DNA of 64,000 bases, from contig OY759225.1 of the NCBI GenBank assembly GCA_963662175.1, positions 7,389,107-7,453,106 of the forward strand, written 5' to 3'. Position numbers and translations under genes: made by a program. The stretch is from Aradus depressus. Lineage: Eukaryota; Arthropoda; Insecta; Hemiptera; Aradidae. Numbering within the stretch: position 1 is the stretch's first letter; every line of letters starts with the position of its first letter. Under the pieces are notes generated by a model. That model saw only the letters and a program-made list of their open reading frames with translations, was not told the DNA's origin and searched no databases. Below, one piece after another: positions 11,161 to 22,135 of this stretch.

Positions 11161-11535
11161 AGTTCTAACTATGTTTTTGTTTCAGTTCTTTTCCACTAAT
11201 TCTTTCTCGCACATTGGGACCTGATGAAGGGACGTAAGAACGTCCCGAAACATCGTTGGGACTTCCGAAGAGTTTTTTGAAAAATAGTTTATTAAATTGA
11301 AAAATGTCTCTACTCTTGTATTAATTTGTTTATACACTCATATATTTTTAAGTATTTATTTTTCAGTTTTTATTAATTTCATTTTACTTTTATTTAATAG
11401 TTTTGTTATTACTACTAATCATAGGTGTGTTAGACACAAGTAGTCATAAATCTATACCTCAATGTATAAATTCTTTTGACCTATTACCATGTATTGGTCT
11501 AACGGAAATAAATGTATTATTATTATTATTTTTAA
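11161..11535 (+). mobile_element. (ATT)n-tailed retroposon family, best copy
   Basis: Contains TCGCACATTGGGAC, then CTGATGA (11221-11227), a GGGACG/CGTCCC hairpin and GAAAC (11247-11251). A 3' region ending GGTCTAACGGAAATAAATG and (ATT)n follows. The simple-repeat tail suggests LINE-type or Penelope-like retroposition. No reverse transcriptase was found attached. Confidence 0.7.
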
Positions 11536-11840
11536 AAAATTGAAACTTTTTTTTTTTTTCTATGTTTTCTGTTATATTTTGGAACTCGGTGTTGATTCCC
11601 TTTAGGCCACTTCTAGTTCATTGTCAAGAAAGTCAACATAAATTATATCAAACATGGAAACAAAACCAGGATGGATTCTGTATTGTGTTGCTTAAACTTA
11701 GGTATTATTACAAAAATATTTTCTTTATCAGTTGTTTAAAATTTACTCTTAAGCAGTAGCATTGTTTTTAATTTAAATGATTATTTTTGATTTGTATTTA
11801 GCGTATAAGGGTAATGGTTAAGGAACCTTATTGTACACTA
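11536..11840. other. Intergenic, no feature recognised
   Basis: A 65-codon ORF at 11562 has no recognisable domain and is probably chance. Confidence 0.35.
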
Positions 11841-12235
11841 GCAGTAATACCCGGCGTTGCCCGGGGAACTTTGACTTTTCTCCCAATATCTCCTATAAGG
11901 CTATTCAGTTCCTCGACAGTACATTCATGATGTTATAATTTTCAATTATTCATACGGAATAAGGCTTATAGTCCTTCAACTGTAGTAACGCTAGCTTTGG
12001 AGCTAAAACTAATTTATTCAAAAAGATTTCTCATTAATCGTTGCAATGGTTTTCGAGTTACAAAGATTGCGTGGGTGGATGCTGGGATGGACCAGATATT
12101 GAGGTACTAATACGCCTATAACCTTCCACAGACGATGACGAACAAATTAAAAAAAAAATTAATCAAATCCATCAAGCCGTTCGTGAGTTATAGCGGTACA
12201 ACGCACAGACATTTTCAGCTCTTATATATATGATA
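11841..12235 (+). repeat. Interspersed repeat with CCCGGCGTTGCCCGG start
   Basis: Begins AGCAGTAATACCCGGCGTTG and ends near ...GCACAGACATTTTCAGC. A reverse-oriented related end is present near 45580 (AGCAACGCCGGGTGAACC). Class not determined. Confidence 0.5.
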
Positions 12236-13640
12236 GCCGAGTAAAATTTGGGAAGAAAATCGCCTTATGAATCTCGTTGAGGAAGTTTTTTGCATCCCCT
12301 TCAGAAAGACGATATAAGAAGAATGCACAACATCCCAAGTTGCTCAAATAATTTTTAATTGTTGTAATCGGAGTTTAAATAATTTAGAATTAATGAATAA
12401 ATGCAATATCTCCGAATATAATTGTCAAAATTAATGGAAAATTCGTACTCAGGGGTTTTTGTGATCGCTGATTAGGATTATGAACTCAGATTTTGGAAAA
12501 TACAAAATGGCGTCCCGGAAAATGCGGAAAAATTGAATATTAGGGTTGTTAAGTGCCGCACTTGTAAAATATTATTTTTTTCGTCAAAAAGGTAAGAATC
12601 AACAGAAAATAATATAAGACGAAATAACATAATTGTATGAACATTTGTATTCAACTGAATACGGTGGAGTTGATAGCTTAGTATAAATGTTCGCGTGTTT
12701 TGCCTCTCATTTGTTAGAAAATAAATATTTTTTCATGAAACTAAGTTTATCGCAAGGATAAAAGTGTCCTCTATCGAACGTACTTTGATTTTTTTTAAAA
12801 ATAATAACGGGGCGAGTTTAAACGTCGGCGAGCGGAGAGCACGTCCGAGAGAGTCTCAAAATAGTGTAAAATGAATTAATTTCAAACTCAGTTGAATATA
12901 CTCGATAATACAAATATTGTTGATTATTGACTCATAAAAATATAACCTTATAAATGCACTACCGGTCAAACGAAAAAATATTTATGCTCACTTCTCCCAT
13001 CCAGTGATTTTTTTTTATGTTCATTTAACCGTAATGTTTTTTTATTTATAATGTAATTGCAACACATTGCAAATAAATAATATATATAATAATATAAATA
13101 TATTGTTTTTCAGTGACAGGGGTATGCGCAGAAACCATATCAGAATGTCTGAAATCATGGAAGATCATAAGTATGTCTACGAACTGTTGTAGGTTTTTCT
13201 GAATAATTAACAACAAATATTCGATAAGTATTTATTTCAAATAATTTATGTATTACATTTTTCAATAAAATCAGCTTTATTAGATAAAAAATTCTTATAT
13301 ATTTAATTTATTTTCTTATTATTTATTCGAGAATAATTTCAAATAACTTATTTTCCAATAATGTTGTCTCAATTGATCCTGATCAAATAGTGAAATACCA
13401 TTAAAAAATGAAGTATCAATAGCAGAGAGATGGAAATATATATAAATAGTCTCGATTTGAACCAAGAAAACAAACTGTATTTCATACTATTAACATTTAA
13501 GTTCCAGTATAGTTATTTTTTCCTGTTTTTTAGTTACATGAAAGGATTTGGCTCTCGTTTAAACACAACTTTCTTAACATAAGAATTTTACTAGATAAAT
13601 TAATTCACCTAGCAGAGATTAAGTATAATTTATATCACTT
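12236..13640. other. Intergenic; one isolated exon-like segment at 13113-13191
   Basis: Mostly AT-rich and unassigned. TTGTTTTTCAG at 13102-13112 precedes an open segment encoding RNHIRMSEIMEDHKYVYELL and a stop. That could be a terminal exon, but no partner exon was found. Confidence 0.3.
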
Positions 13641-13910
13641 TTATAGGAGAGGTCCAGTTAGAAAAATTACATAGCATAGTTATTGGGATTTTTGAGTTGA
13701 GCCCCTCTCTGATTCCCCCCTCCCCTTCGGCTGATTCTGCTGAAAATTGTTAGGGGTCGTTCTTATAGGTTTTGAATTTACGAATGAAATTTCGTGTCAA
13801 TTAATTTATTTATAGGGAGTTATTATCACATGTTCACAGACATACAATCAGATTTTTTTTTTTTGGAAAAAATAAAATCCGTTGAAAACTCCGTATTGAA
13901 CTTTTAACCT
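13641..13910 (+). repeat. Monomer-built interspersed element (about 130-145 bp units)
   Basis: Carries AGTTATTGGGATTTTTGAGT, a pyrimidine block TCTCTGATTCCCCC, and CTGATTCTGCTGAAAATTG. These are marks of the family described in the findings. Confidence 0.75.
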
Positions 13911-14229
13911 ATTGCTTACCCCCTCCCCCCTGACTATCATTAAAAGAAAATGATGAAAAATTGGATAGGGAACCCGTTATTTTTATATGACAGTTTTCTA
14001 TGATGAAAATACTGATAGTGTGAAACCACGTTAATAATAGTGATGCTGAAATAAACAGATCCGAGTCTATCTCTGTTCGGAGTGATTGTTGACACACGAA
14101 GACCAAACTGATGTTCAATGCAGGTCACACTTGGAATTGTAGCTGCTGCAAGGACGCCCGCCTCGCTTCCTGGGAACTCGGACAAAAACATGTCAGATGG
14201 AATGAAATAACCACTTGAATAACAATATG

Positions 14230-15075
14230 CATTACTTGCCCAGATATACCAAGTATAGGGGAAGTTATGTAATATGTCAACAATACGAAATTTTATATGT
14301 GTGATCAAAAATTCATATGCACAACATGTCGATTTTCACCCAAATCTGTTAATTAGGAGAGACTTAACTCAAAAAGTCTAATAACTGTTGTAATGAATGT
14401 ATAGATACAAAATTTCATATATGAAATTAAAACCTCATAAAGAACACATCTAATGGATGAATCTACATGAAATTTTATATTTGTCCTGGGGAAGTATTAA
14501 AAATTACCAACAATGTACTTCCCCAGATTGAATTAATCAATTAAATTTTTGCTCCCCCTCCAAAATCAGTCGACCGTTTACGCTAATAATCAATAGTTGA
14601 TTCACGTAGATAGGAGCCCCTATACCTCCTCATACTTCATTTTATGTCGAAAAATTCATTAGAGTTTTTGAATTGAGCACCCTTCGCTGGACATCTTTTC
14701 CCTTCGCTGGACATCTTTTCCCTTCGACTGATAACGCTGAAATTTAACAGGTTATGTCCTCATTGAGCAATGCCTTTAAATATAAAATTTCATCTCGATA
14801 CATTCATTACAACAGCAGTTATTAAAGTTTTTGTTTTAAACATCCCTCTAATCCGCCCCTTTCTCATAGTCGATTTGGCTGAATATCGATAGGTCGCGTC
14901 GTTAAAGGGTTCTGGAGTATGATATATAATTTCGTGTCGATACATTCATTCTATCGTGAGTTATCATGGTCACAATCACACAAAAAATGTTTTCCTATTT
15001 GGAGTTCGGAAAACATGAAATTCCGTTGGAAACTTTGAATCGAATTTTTGACCGATCGCATACTTCGTATAACAA
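14230..15075. repeat. Monomer-built interspersed elements, two copies in opposite orientation
   Basis: 14230-14515 reads in the reverse sense (CTTAACTCAAAAAGTCTAAT, AATGAATGTATAGATAC). 14515-15075 reads forward through three related monomers to ACATGAAATTCCGTTGG. A 23-bp segment ending CTGGACATCTTTTC is locally duplicated near 14690. Confidence 0.8.
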
Positions 15076-15194
15076 CGGAAAGTAAATAAATAATATAAAA
15101 AGTTTGATTCTAAAATGAGAATTTCACACATATTGGCTGCGAAACCTAAGTGTATTAGATATAAAACTAGAAATAATGTTACTAATTTCTCAGC

Positions 15195-15380
15195 GGAAAT
15201 TTTTTTCATATGATGTTAAAACCCCATAAAGAAGACACTTAATAATTTTCAGCAGAATCGGCAGTAGGGATCGGGGCTCAACTCAAAAACCTTAATAACT
15301 ACCGATCTAACGAATGTATCTACATGAAATTTCATATTTGTCCTGGGGAAGTATTGAAAATCACCAACAATTTTCAGTTT
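15195..15380 (-). repeat. Monomer-built interspersed element, partial copy
   Basis: Reverse sense: AATTTTCAGCAGAATCGGC, CTCAACTCAAAAACCTTAAT, CGAATGTATCTACATG. Confidence 0.75.
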
Positions 15381-15540
15381 GGGCAGGTTGCAGGTGTGTT
15401 TGCATTTCATAATTATTTACATTTAGTTGACGTTCTTCCGTGTAATTGTGGCTTACTTTAGGGTCAATTGAAGAATTTCAAAAATAAATAAATTGCTTGT
15501 GTAAATATAATTAAATTATAAAAATATAAATGTTATCTTG

Positions 15541-15700
15541 AGACGGGTGGCTTCATTGGTTGGTTTTGTGTATTTTGTCAAAAAACGAATTTTGTGAATG
15601 GTGACACTTTCTATATAAATAGTGATAGTGTTGTCATCCTTAACAGACTGTACACACACCATTTCTTCAGTGTCGCAGACTACAAACAACTCTTTACACC
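15541..15700 (+). promoter_or_regulatory. TATA-containing promoter and 5' UTR of the secreted-protein gene
   Basis: TATAAATA lies at 15614-15621, exactly 80 bp before the ATG. About 30 bp further is CCTTAACAGACTGTACAC, a plausible start region. The whole block is conserved with the promoter of the minus-strand paralogue at 29070-29235, including the same TATA-to-ATG distance. That conservation is the main support. Confidence 0.75.
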
Positions 15701-18058
15701 ATGGCAAGGTAGGCCCAACCCCATAAAAATACAATACTCACAGAGTATAATAATTTTTTTTTTTTTTACTCATTTATTGACAATTTTTGTACAATATACA
15801 TTCAATTTGGCTAAAAGCAAACAAAAGTACTTTATTGAGGCGGCTGACCAACGTCAGTCCTCTTGGTTAAGGTCGCTGTGATGCTTCCACTTCAGTCGAC
15901 GTTCTGGTCTTGGCGGAGGCAGGTGAGGAGGGTCCGCAACAGACTGACGTAACAAATAGGCAGACATTCTTTCACCTGGTGATTGTCCTTAAGGACCGAT
16001 TCTGGAATGGCTGAATTCGTTTTATTTGAGAATTGGAGGCATAACCCCAGATAGTACAGCCGTAATGCCACAATGGCCTGATGAGCGTCATATCGACGAG
16101 CCTCTTGAGCTGGAGGGGAAGCTGAGAGTACGTAAGGAGAGGTGTCATCTGATAGAGTCGATGTCTTAGCCTCATATAATAATAGTCTAAGATACGATGA
16201 TTCTTCAGGAAGTCTCAAATCTCTCGGGAGTGCTCATCCCAAGAAGGCCAGTATGGTCTCTTATTATACCACAACCCCTTCCCAAGATTCTAGAAAGGCT
16301 ACTTTATAATTCAATAATAAATTTTATGAAAAATAAAGAGTTCAAACGGACAATAATTTCCAAAAAAAAAATATATATATATTGAAATAAATATAGGTAA
16401 AATACCGATTTCAAAATATAAGCTAAATCTGTTTGCTGAGTGCGATCCATTCTTATATATCGTGTAAGTAAGGGGGTTAGAACTCGGAAATCCTTATGGC
16501 TGAACTGTTAGGAATTTATTTGGTCTGAGCTATTTTTCTTCCTATCTAATAACAGTGATATAACTAAGATTAAAAATACAATTATTATATTCTAACAAGA
16601 TACACTAATTTGAATGTGATATCCTTACCTGATGTATAAGAATGGTTCGCACTCAGCTATACTGACTGAGTTTTTAACTAAATCTGACGATAGTGTAATG
16701 GAGGAACTGGTAGTACATTTATAAAAAATTGTTGGAATTAACAACATTTTTCAAGTCCTTAATAGTCACGAAGTTCATCCCCCTCTCATTACATCATTTG
16801 CGATTAAATACTTTAGTTTTCATTTGAATTGCTTCTCACTCAAGTTATATAGAGAGATATTAAGTTTTTGTTATGGTTTTCAGTCATCTGAAGCTAATGC
16901 TCGCCTTCACCCTCCTGGTGTCCGTGGCTCTCATCCTGGACACGGCGGAGGCAAAGAAACAGAAGAGAAGTCCGGCCAAAAACCAGGAAGCCCAACTGTA
17001 AGTAGCAGAACAACAGCTTACTGTGAATATAACAGAAATATAATAGCCTTCCGGAATCAGGCTAGGCAATCCAAGGATCCTGCTCATTCATCTATTGTAA
17101 CTCTTCAGGGATATCAATTTCCATATTTTTATTTAAACTATTTCACAAATAAAATTATAACATTGATGTTTTTTTAAATAAAATATTGTCCATTTCACAA
17201 AATATATGGGAGTACTTTCGGTATTGCTACCATCTTCAGCCACGACTTAACAAATACTAAATGACAGTACTTGTTAAGTCGTGGCTGAAGATGGTAGCAA
17301 TACCGACGAAAGTACTCCCATATATTTTTGTGAAATAAATTTTTTTTAAATCATACGTTTTTCTTTATATATCATATTAAGTGTTTCACAATATCTGTAA
17401 AAAATGTTAAGTATAATACTAAATATTAGGTAGTACATTATGGAACATCCTTTTAATGGCATGATGACTATTATTGTAATGTAAATAAATAAATATCGTT
17501 GATATATAATTACACAATGAACAAAGAAGTCATTGGTAAAAACTATAACAATTAAATGTATTCAAGCTTTAAATGTATCTTCTTTTATCTCAAAGTGTCA
17601 ATTAGGACATGCTTCTGTTTTAAGGGAAATGCCGAATCGATTCCAACTATTTGGTACCTACTTATTCGATTAATTTTCTGTAGACAAAGTAAAAATTGAC
17701 GATTTCTGAATATTCTGTTGCACAAAAAAAAAGTAGTGTGTGAAACGAGCGGTTCCCCCAGCTATCAATTAACTAGTAGACCTGAACACTGATTGGCTAC
17801 AATATAAAATAACACTAAACCCAGAATTCCTATCAAAATATATTTTACTAAACTAATACACAAAATATATTATTATTTTTGATGCTCAAATGTAAATTAT
17901 ATTGTTTGTTTTGTAGTTTTCCTATTTCCATTGCGGCGGAGAAGACTAAATCAGCGCAGAAGATACAAGCGGCGAGAAACGGGGAGGACTCGAGCTCGAG
18001 TTCGGAATCCGAGGAATCTGAGGAGCAGGAGCCTGAAGAAAGGAAAGTAATTTTCTAG
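15701..18058 (+). CDS. Small secreted protein, basic then Ser/Glu-rich, unknown function (3 exons)
   Basis: Exons: 15701-15708 (ATGGCAAG), 16884-16997 and 17917-18058. All joins use GT-AG and keep frame, giving 87 codons plus stop. Residues 1-26 form a classic signal peptide: a short basic start (MASHLK), the hydrophobic core LMLAFTLLVSVALIL, and an A-x-A-like site ending TAEA. The mature protein starts KKQKRSPAK, a possible dibasic processing site. It continues through a Lys/Ala segment to an acidic tail, EDSSSSSESEESEEQEPEE. The stop used here (TAG at 18056) lies just past AGGAAA/GTAATT, which could be a donor, so the protein may be longer. Exons 1 and 2 match the convergent minus-strand paralogue closely; exon 3 does not. 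No known family was recognised. Secretion is well supported; the function is not. Confidence 0.7.
15780..16215 (-). mobile_element. Jockey-like LINE, reverse-transcriptase C-terminal fragment
   Basis: The minus-strand translation contains RPLWHYGCTIWGYASNSQIK and RIQPFQNRSLRTITR. This matches the conserved Jockey-clade C-terminal region (RP.W.YG...WG.AS.S...IQ.FQ...LR.I). The frame breaks soon after. The 3' end carries CAATAAA near 15835 and a T-rich stretch on the plus strand (A-rich tail). It sits in intron 1 of the secreted-protein gene, antisense to it. Confidence 0.8.
17182..17338. repeat. Hairpin element, arms about 65-70 bp
   Basis: The arm that includes CACAAAATATATGGGAGTAC and ATCTTCAGCCACGACTTAAC returns in reverse complement after a loop of about 20 bp. 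A related hairpin is at 47550-47690. It lies in intron 2 of the secreted-protein gene. The right arm contains CTGAAGA (17285-17291) followed by GGTA...TACC and GACGAAAG. Confidence 0.9.
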
Positions 18059-18234
18059 TTCCTTCCAGATCGATTTGGCTGAAATCTAGAACTTGGCACA
18101 AGAATATAAAAAATACAATTTGTATTTACAGCTCTACATTTTAAAACTTTATGAAAAATGTACTTATTATATTTCAGAATAAAAATATTTTAGTACTTTA
18201 TTCAGATATTTTTTATTTAAATTTATATCTCATA

Positions 18235-18838
18235 TCTACCAGAAAGTCACTAGGTCCCGTCCCTCTGATCTTTACCTTCCCTCCCATAGGACAACAACCT
18301 ACCACAACTCCTTCCTTATCCAGGCTAACTCCCTCTGGAACTCTCTCCCTCTCCAGATTCGCCATGCTCCTTCTCCTCATTCGTTTACGTCCCTACTTTT
18401 CCATTATCTCCTAACTCAGCAAACCTCTGATTCCTAAAGCTGGCTCCTATGTGATAGTTCTCGTCTTCCTATAAGTATCTCACTCCACTGGACAGATTGT
18501 CACTCGTCTGTTTCATCTGTCTAGTTTTAGCGATTAAATTCATATATAACTCACTATTGTTATTTGTTTTACATTATTATTCATACTTTGTTTTTTTTGT
18601 TATTTTTATTTATTTATTCTATTATCATATTTTTTTTCTTCATTAATTTTCACGTTTATTTTATTGTTTTAATCATTGCCTCTCTTTAACATTTAATATT
18701 TATTACTAGAGACTTCTTTTCTTTTCTTTATTCTGTCTCAATTGGTCAATACTTGTACTCTTTTGACTATTTCTTGTTATTTTTCTTAGGGGACGAAAGT
18801 CCCAGAATAAAGATTATTTTTCATTTTCATTTCATTTA
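18235..18838 (+). mobile_element. CR1/L2/Nimb-like LINE 3' end
   Basis: One frame reads HRTTTYHNSFLIQANSLWNS, then LPLQIRHAPSPHSFTSLLF and a stop. This is the standard C-terminal motif of these LINE ORF2 proteins. The 3' UTR contains GGGGACGAAAGTCCCAG and AATAAAG, and the tail is ATTTTCATTTTCATTTC. A second copy of the 3' UTR is on the minus strand at 34010-34190. Confidence 0.75.
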
Positions 18839-20480
18839 AGATGTATATTGTCAAGTATTGTAATCGTGCGAAAATCCGAGATAGAGTTTACAACGGATTT
18901 TCACGTTTCAAGGTCCCCTCAATATGTCTTGACCATTTTCGCGATGTGATTGGAAAGTTGTGAGCATTCTACCCCAGCTAAAAACTTGAAATTTGGAGCC
19001 AATAAGTCAAATCTTATTAAATGTTGGCCTAAAATGGACGAAAATTGAGACCACTTTACTTTGGGTCAGTATATTTTAAAAGATACCTCTTATGTTTATG
19101 TAAGTATTAGTAGAGAAAACCAAAATACATATATTATATGAAATACGATTGAGTAGCTCGGTTTTCTAGATATATGCCGAAAACCATCTTGAAATGTAGT
19201 TTTGTAACACATATTTTTAGAAGTTTTCTTAATTTACCCGAAAACTAGATCCAGGAATGTAAAAAATACTAGTATTGTAAAGACCAGTAGTGGAATCCAA
19301 ATAGGTCTTTCCAATTAACCGGGCTACGATTCAATGGAGGACCACTCCAAAATATTGGAGAACAGATTAGGGTAAAAATAATAAGATTGATGAAGTTTGA
19401 AAAATATAAAAGAATATGATAATGAAAAGAAAACCTTGTGAGATGTAGTTGGCCAACTGAAAATAATAAACAAAAGATAACAAAGCATTAACTGAATAAA
19501 AATTAACTTAACATTATGGGTAAAATAGTTTATATCGAATATAATGGGGTGAGGGCTATATGGTGAGTTGATGGTTGCTCGGTGATAGGATGCACCTAGG
19601 GTTGCCACCCATACTTTATTACAAAGTATTGTACGTTATTTCGGGTAATTGTACTCTATACTTTATGAGAACAATAAAGTATGCGAAAATACTTTATTTC
19701 GCACGATTTGATTTCTCTGGGATTCATTTTATATATAACATACAAAAAAAGGTTGGTAAAGTACCTGGTAGAAGCACTAAGGAGCCCGCAACCTCACAAG
19801 ACCCTTTTCAACATTACAAACAACCAAAACTTCAATATCTTACATACATAATAAGGGCGCTAAAAATCAGAGGACATTGAAGTATTTAAATAAAATACCA
19901 TTTCACTAGAAGTTTTTTCACTATTTTTTTTCATTTGTTAATTAACAGTTAGGTTCTATTACTTTGTATTTTATTATTATTATTATTTTCTATTTTCATT
20001 TATTTACTTTTTTTAAATGAATAATGTATATACCTATCAGGCCGAACCCTGAGCCTAAAAGATGTATTTCCTAAAGGCTAATAAAGAATTAAATTGAATT
20101 GTGACCATTCACTGAAGCTAAAGATATTTTCTCTGTGTTTTTTTCACGAAAACAATGTTGAATTCTGCTAATAATGTGTTGCAAATTAGCTGTTGGTTAT
20201 TGGGATCTCTTGGTGCACTCCTTGACACCACAGAAATATGAGCCATACAATTGGAAAAGTGACAAAAATTATCTGACTAGGGTTTCTGAAATGAAAAAGA
20301 CAAAAAAAGAAAATATATATACTCTTTTTCATTCATTAATATAGCATATTTCCTTTTTTACTGTCTTTTCTTGTGATGTGAAAACAGGCTAAATAATAAT
20401 AATATATATATATTTTTTTGGTTTTAATAATTTTATTTACAATCTGAACATATTAGGTACAATAGGCAATAATTATGATT
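18839..20480. other. Intergenic between the convergent secreted-protein genes; no gene seen
   Basis: ORFs of 94 and 101 codons near 19324-19880 have no recognisable domain. (ATT)n occurs near 19973. Nothing else could be assigned. Confidence 0.35.
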
Positions 20481-21075
20481 ATAAGAAAGAATAAAATTAA
20501 AATGTCGCTTCATGGGAGAAGTGAGCCAGAGCTGATTTAGATAGTTTTATTGTCATATCACGGAAGGAGATCCCGAGGCCACCTTCTCTTTAGACGACGA
20601 AGAGGATTATTTGGATGAGCATGGGAGGATAGGACTTGCGCAGACTGGTTGGGATGGGTTGAATGTTGAAAATCGGGATTGGATTAAGATCTTTGTGGAT
20701 CTTGTTGGTGATATAGAAAGGAGCATTAACAATTCGACGGAGGACTTTGGACAGGAATGTTTGGATGCGGTTTATATTGAATTATTTTGCTAGCTCCATA
20801 GCTCCAAATCGGACGTGTTATATTTTTGTAAATTATTAGTTTGTTGTGAGTGGAAAGTTCAAACTTTGTGCCAAATAGTCAACGTAGAAGTCCGTAACGT
20901 CGATCCAGTTCCTGTCGTACTGTCCAGGCAGAACCCGAGATAGCGGACTTGGTTAGAGGAAGGAAATGTTACAACATTTCTATATGTCATCGAGGTGCTC
21001 TTGTAGAACAAGAGAGGCTACCGCGGGATTCGCGTTGGTTGAGAGGATAGCAGAGTCGTCTGAGTAAGTCGTCAT
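20481..21075 (-). mobile_element. Jockey-like LINE fragment, frameshifted
   Basis: Reading leftwards, the minus strand encodes TYSDDSAILSTNANPAVASL (the YxDD catalytic-motif neighbourhood of the reverse transcriptase), then THNKLIIYK and RPIWSYGAS. Further on come RIVNAPFYITNKIHKDLN and RRLKRRWPRDL. The pieces are in different frames, so it is a pseudogene. It follows the same domain order as the copy at 40165-41345. Confidence 0.8.
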
Positions 21076-22135
21076 TAGTTATATCTAAATTTATATAATT
21101 GATACATTATTTGTAAATCAATTTGACGGTGAAATAATGATAAATTGTGTGTGTGGTTTTGTAACTATAATAAAACCGTTTTTTGTTTTCGCCTATTATA
21201 TTATTAATGTGATCATCGGCAAATGAAGTTCCACTTTCTTCTGTCGAAAACCTGTCATCTTCCTCTAGTTCATAGATGAATCCTGAAAAATTATAACTAT
21301 TACCCATTTTGGATTATAATTTCTTTAGAAGGTTCGTTCTACATTTAATCCACTTCAGCGTTAATTGTAATTGCCATTTTTTTAATAAATTGGAGACATG
21401 AAGCTGTAATAATATACTATTTATATGTTTTTAAATTATATGATATTTAATTGAATACTGACAGGACTTAGCGGTCAGTTATTTAACAATTTATTAATGT
21501 CAGATACTTAAAAAATAAACAGGACAATTGATAGACTAGAAAAGTGTTATTAAAGAATAGAAACCTATGTTTCCTCTCTGCTAGCTCCATTTTTCTAACA
21601 CTCAAAAAGAGTTACATAGACTTTTGTTGTCACGTGTAATTAATAAGGTCTTATATCGATAAGATTAATTGAAATTATTAAATTTTCAAGATAAATGGAA
21701 CATTCCTCGCCCCCCTCCACCATTAACACACAACATAGTAAAGATTCGTTGCTAAAATGTATAAATAAATAACTGAAATAATAATATTACTGTCAAGTAT
21801 ATAAAAATGTATTGATTATTAAACTACCTGAACGGAATGTGTTAACACTTGTGATTATTAACCTTACTGGTGGGGTAATATGCACTGCGTACACGCTTGT
21901 TGCGCCACATCCGTTATTGTCGCTAACAGAACGTTCTTTCCTCTCAGTCTGTACGCTAGAGCAGGATTACATCAGACACTCTTTTTACTAAACCTTTTTA
22001 TTAAAATATAATCGATAATTTTTTGTTCAGTTTGAAAAAAATTAGTTAACAATTTTGTTTTTAAATAAATAAATATATGTTTTTAAAGCATTAAAAAAAA
22101 AAAAAATGTACAAATAGAAATTCAAGTATGATATA
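21076..22135. other. 3' flank of the minus-strand secreted-protein gene; no further gene seen
   Basis: AT-rich. AATAAA on the minus strand occurs near 22000 and could serve the gene ending at 22136. Nothing else recognised. Confidence 0.35.

Noticed and set aside
11221..11251. A canonical hammerhead ribozyme call
   Set aside because: The CTGATGA and GAAAC halves are there, but stem II is preceded by an extra base and I could not build stems I and III with a cleavage triplet. Kept only as a motif finding.
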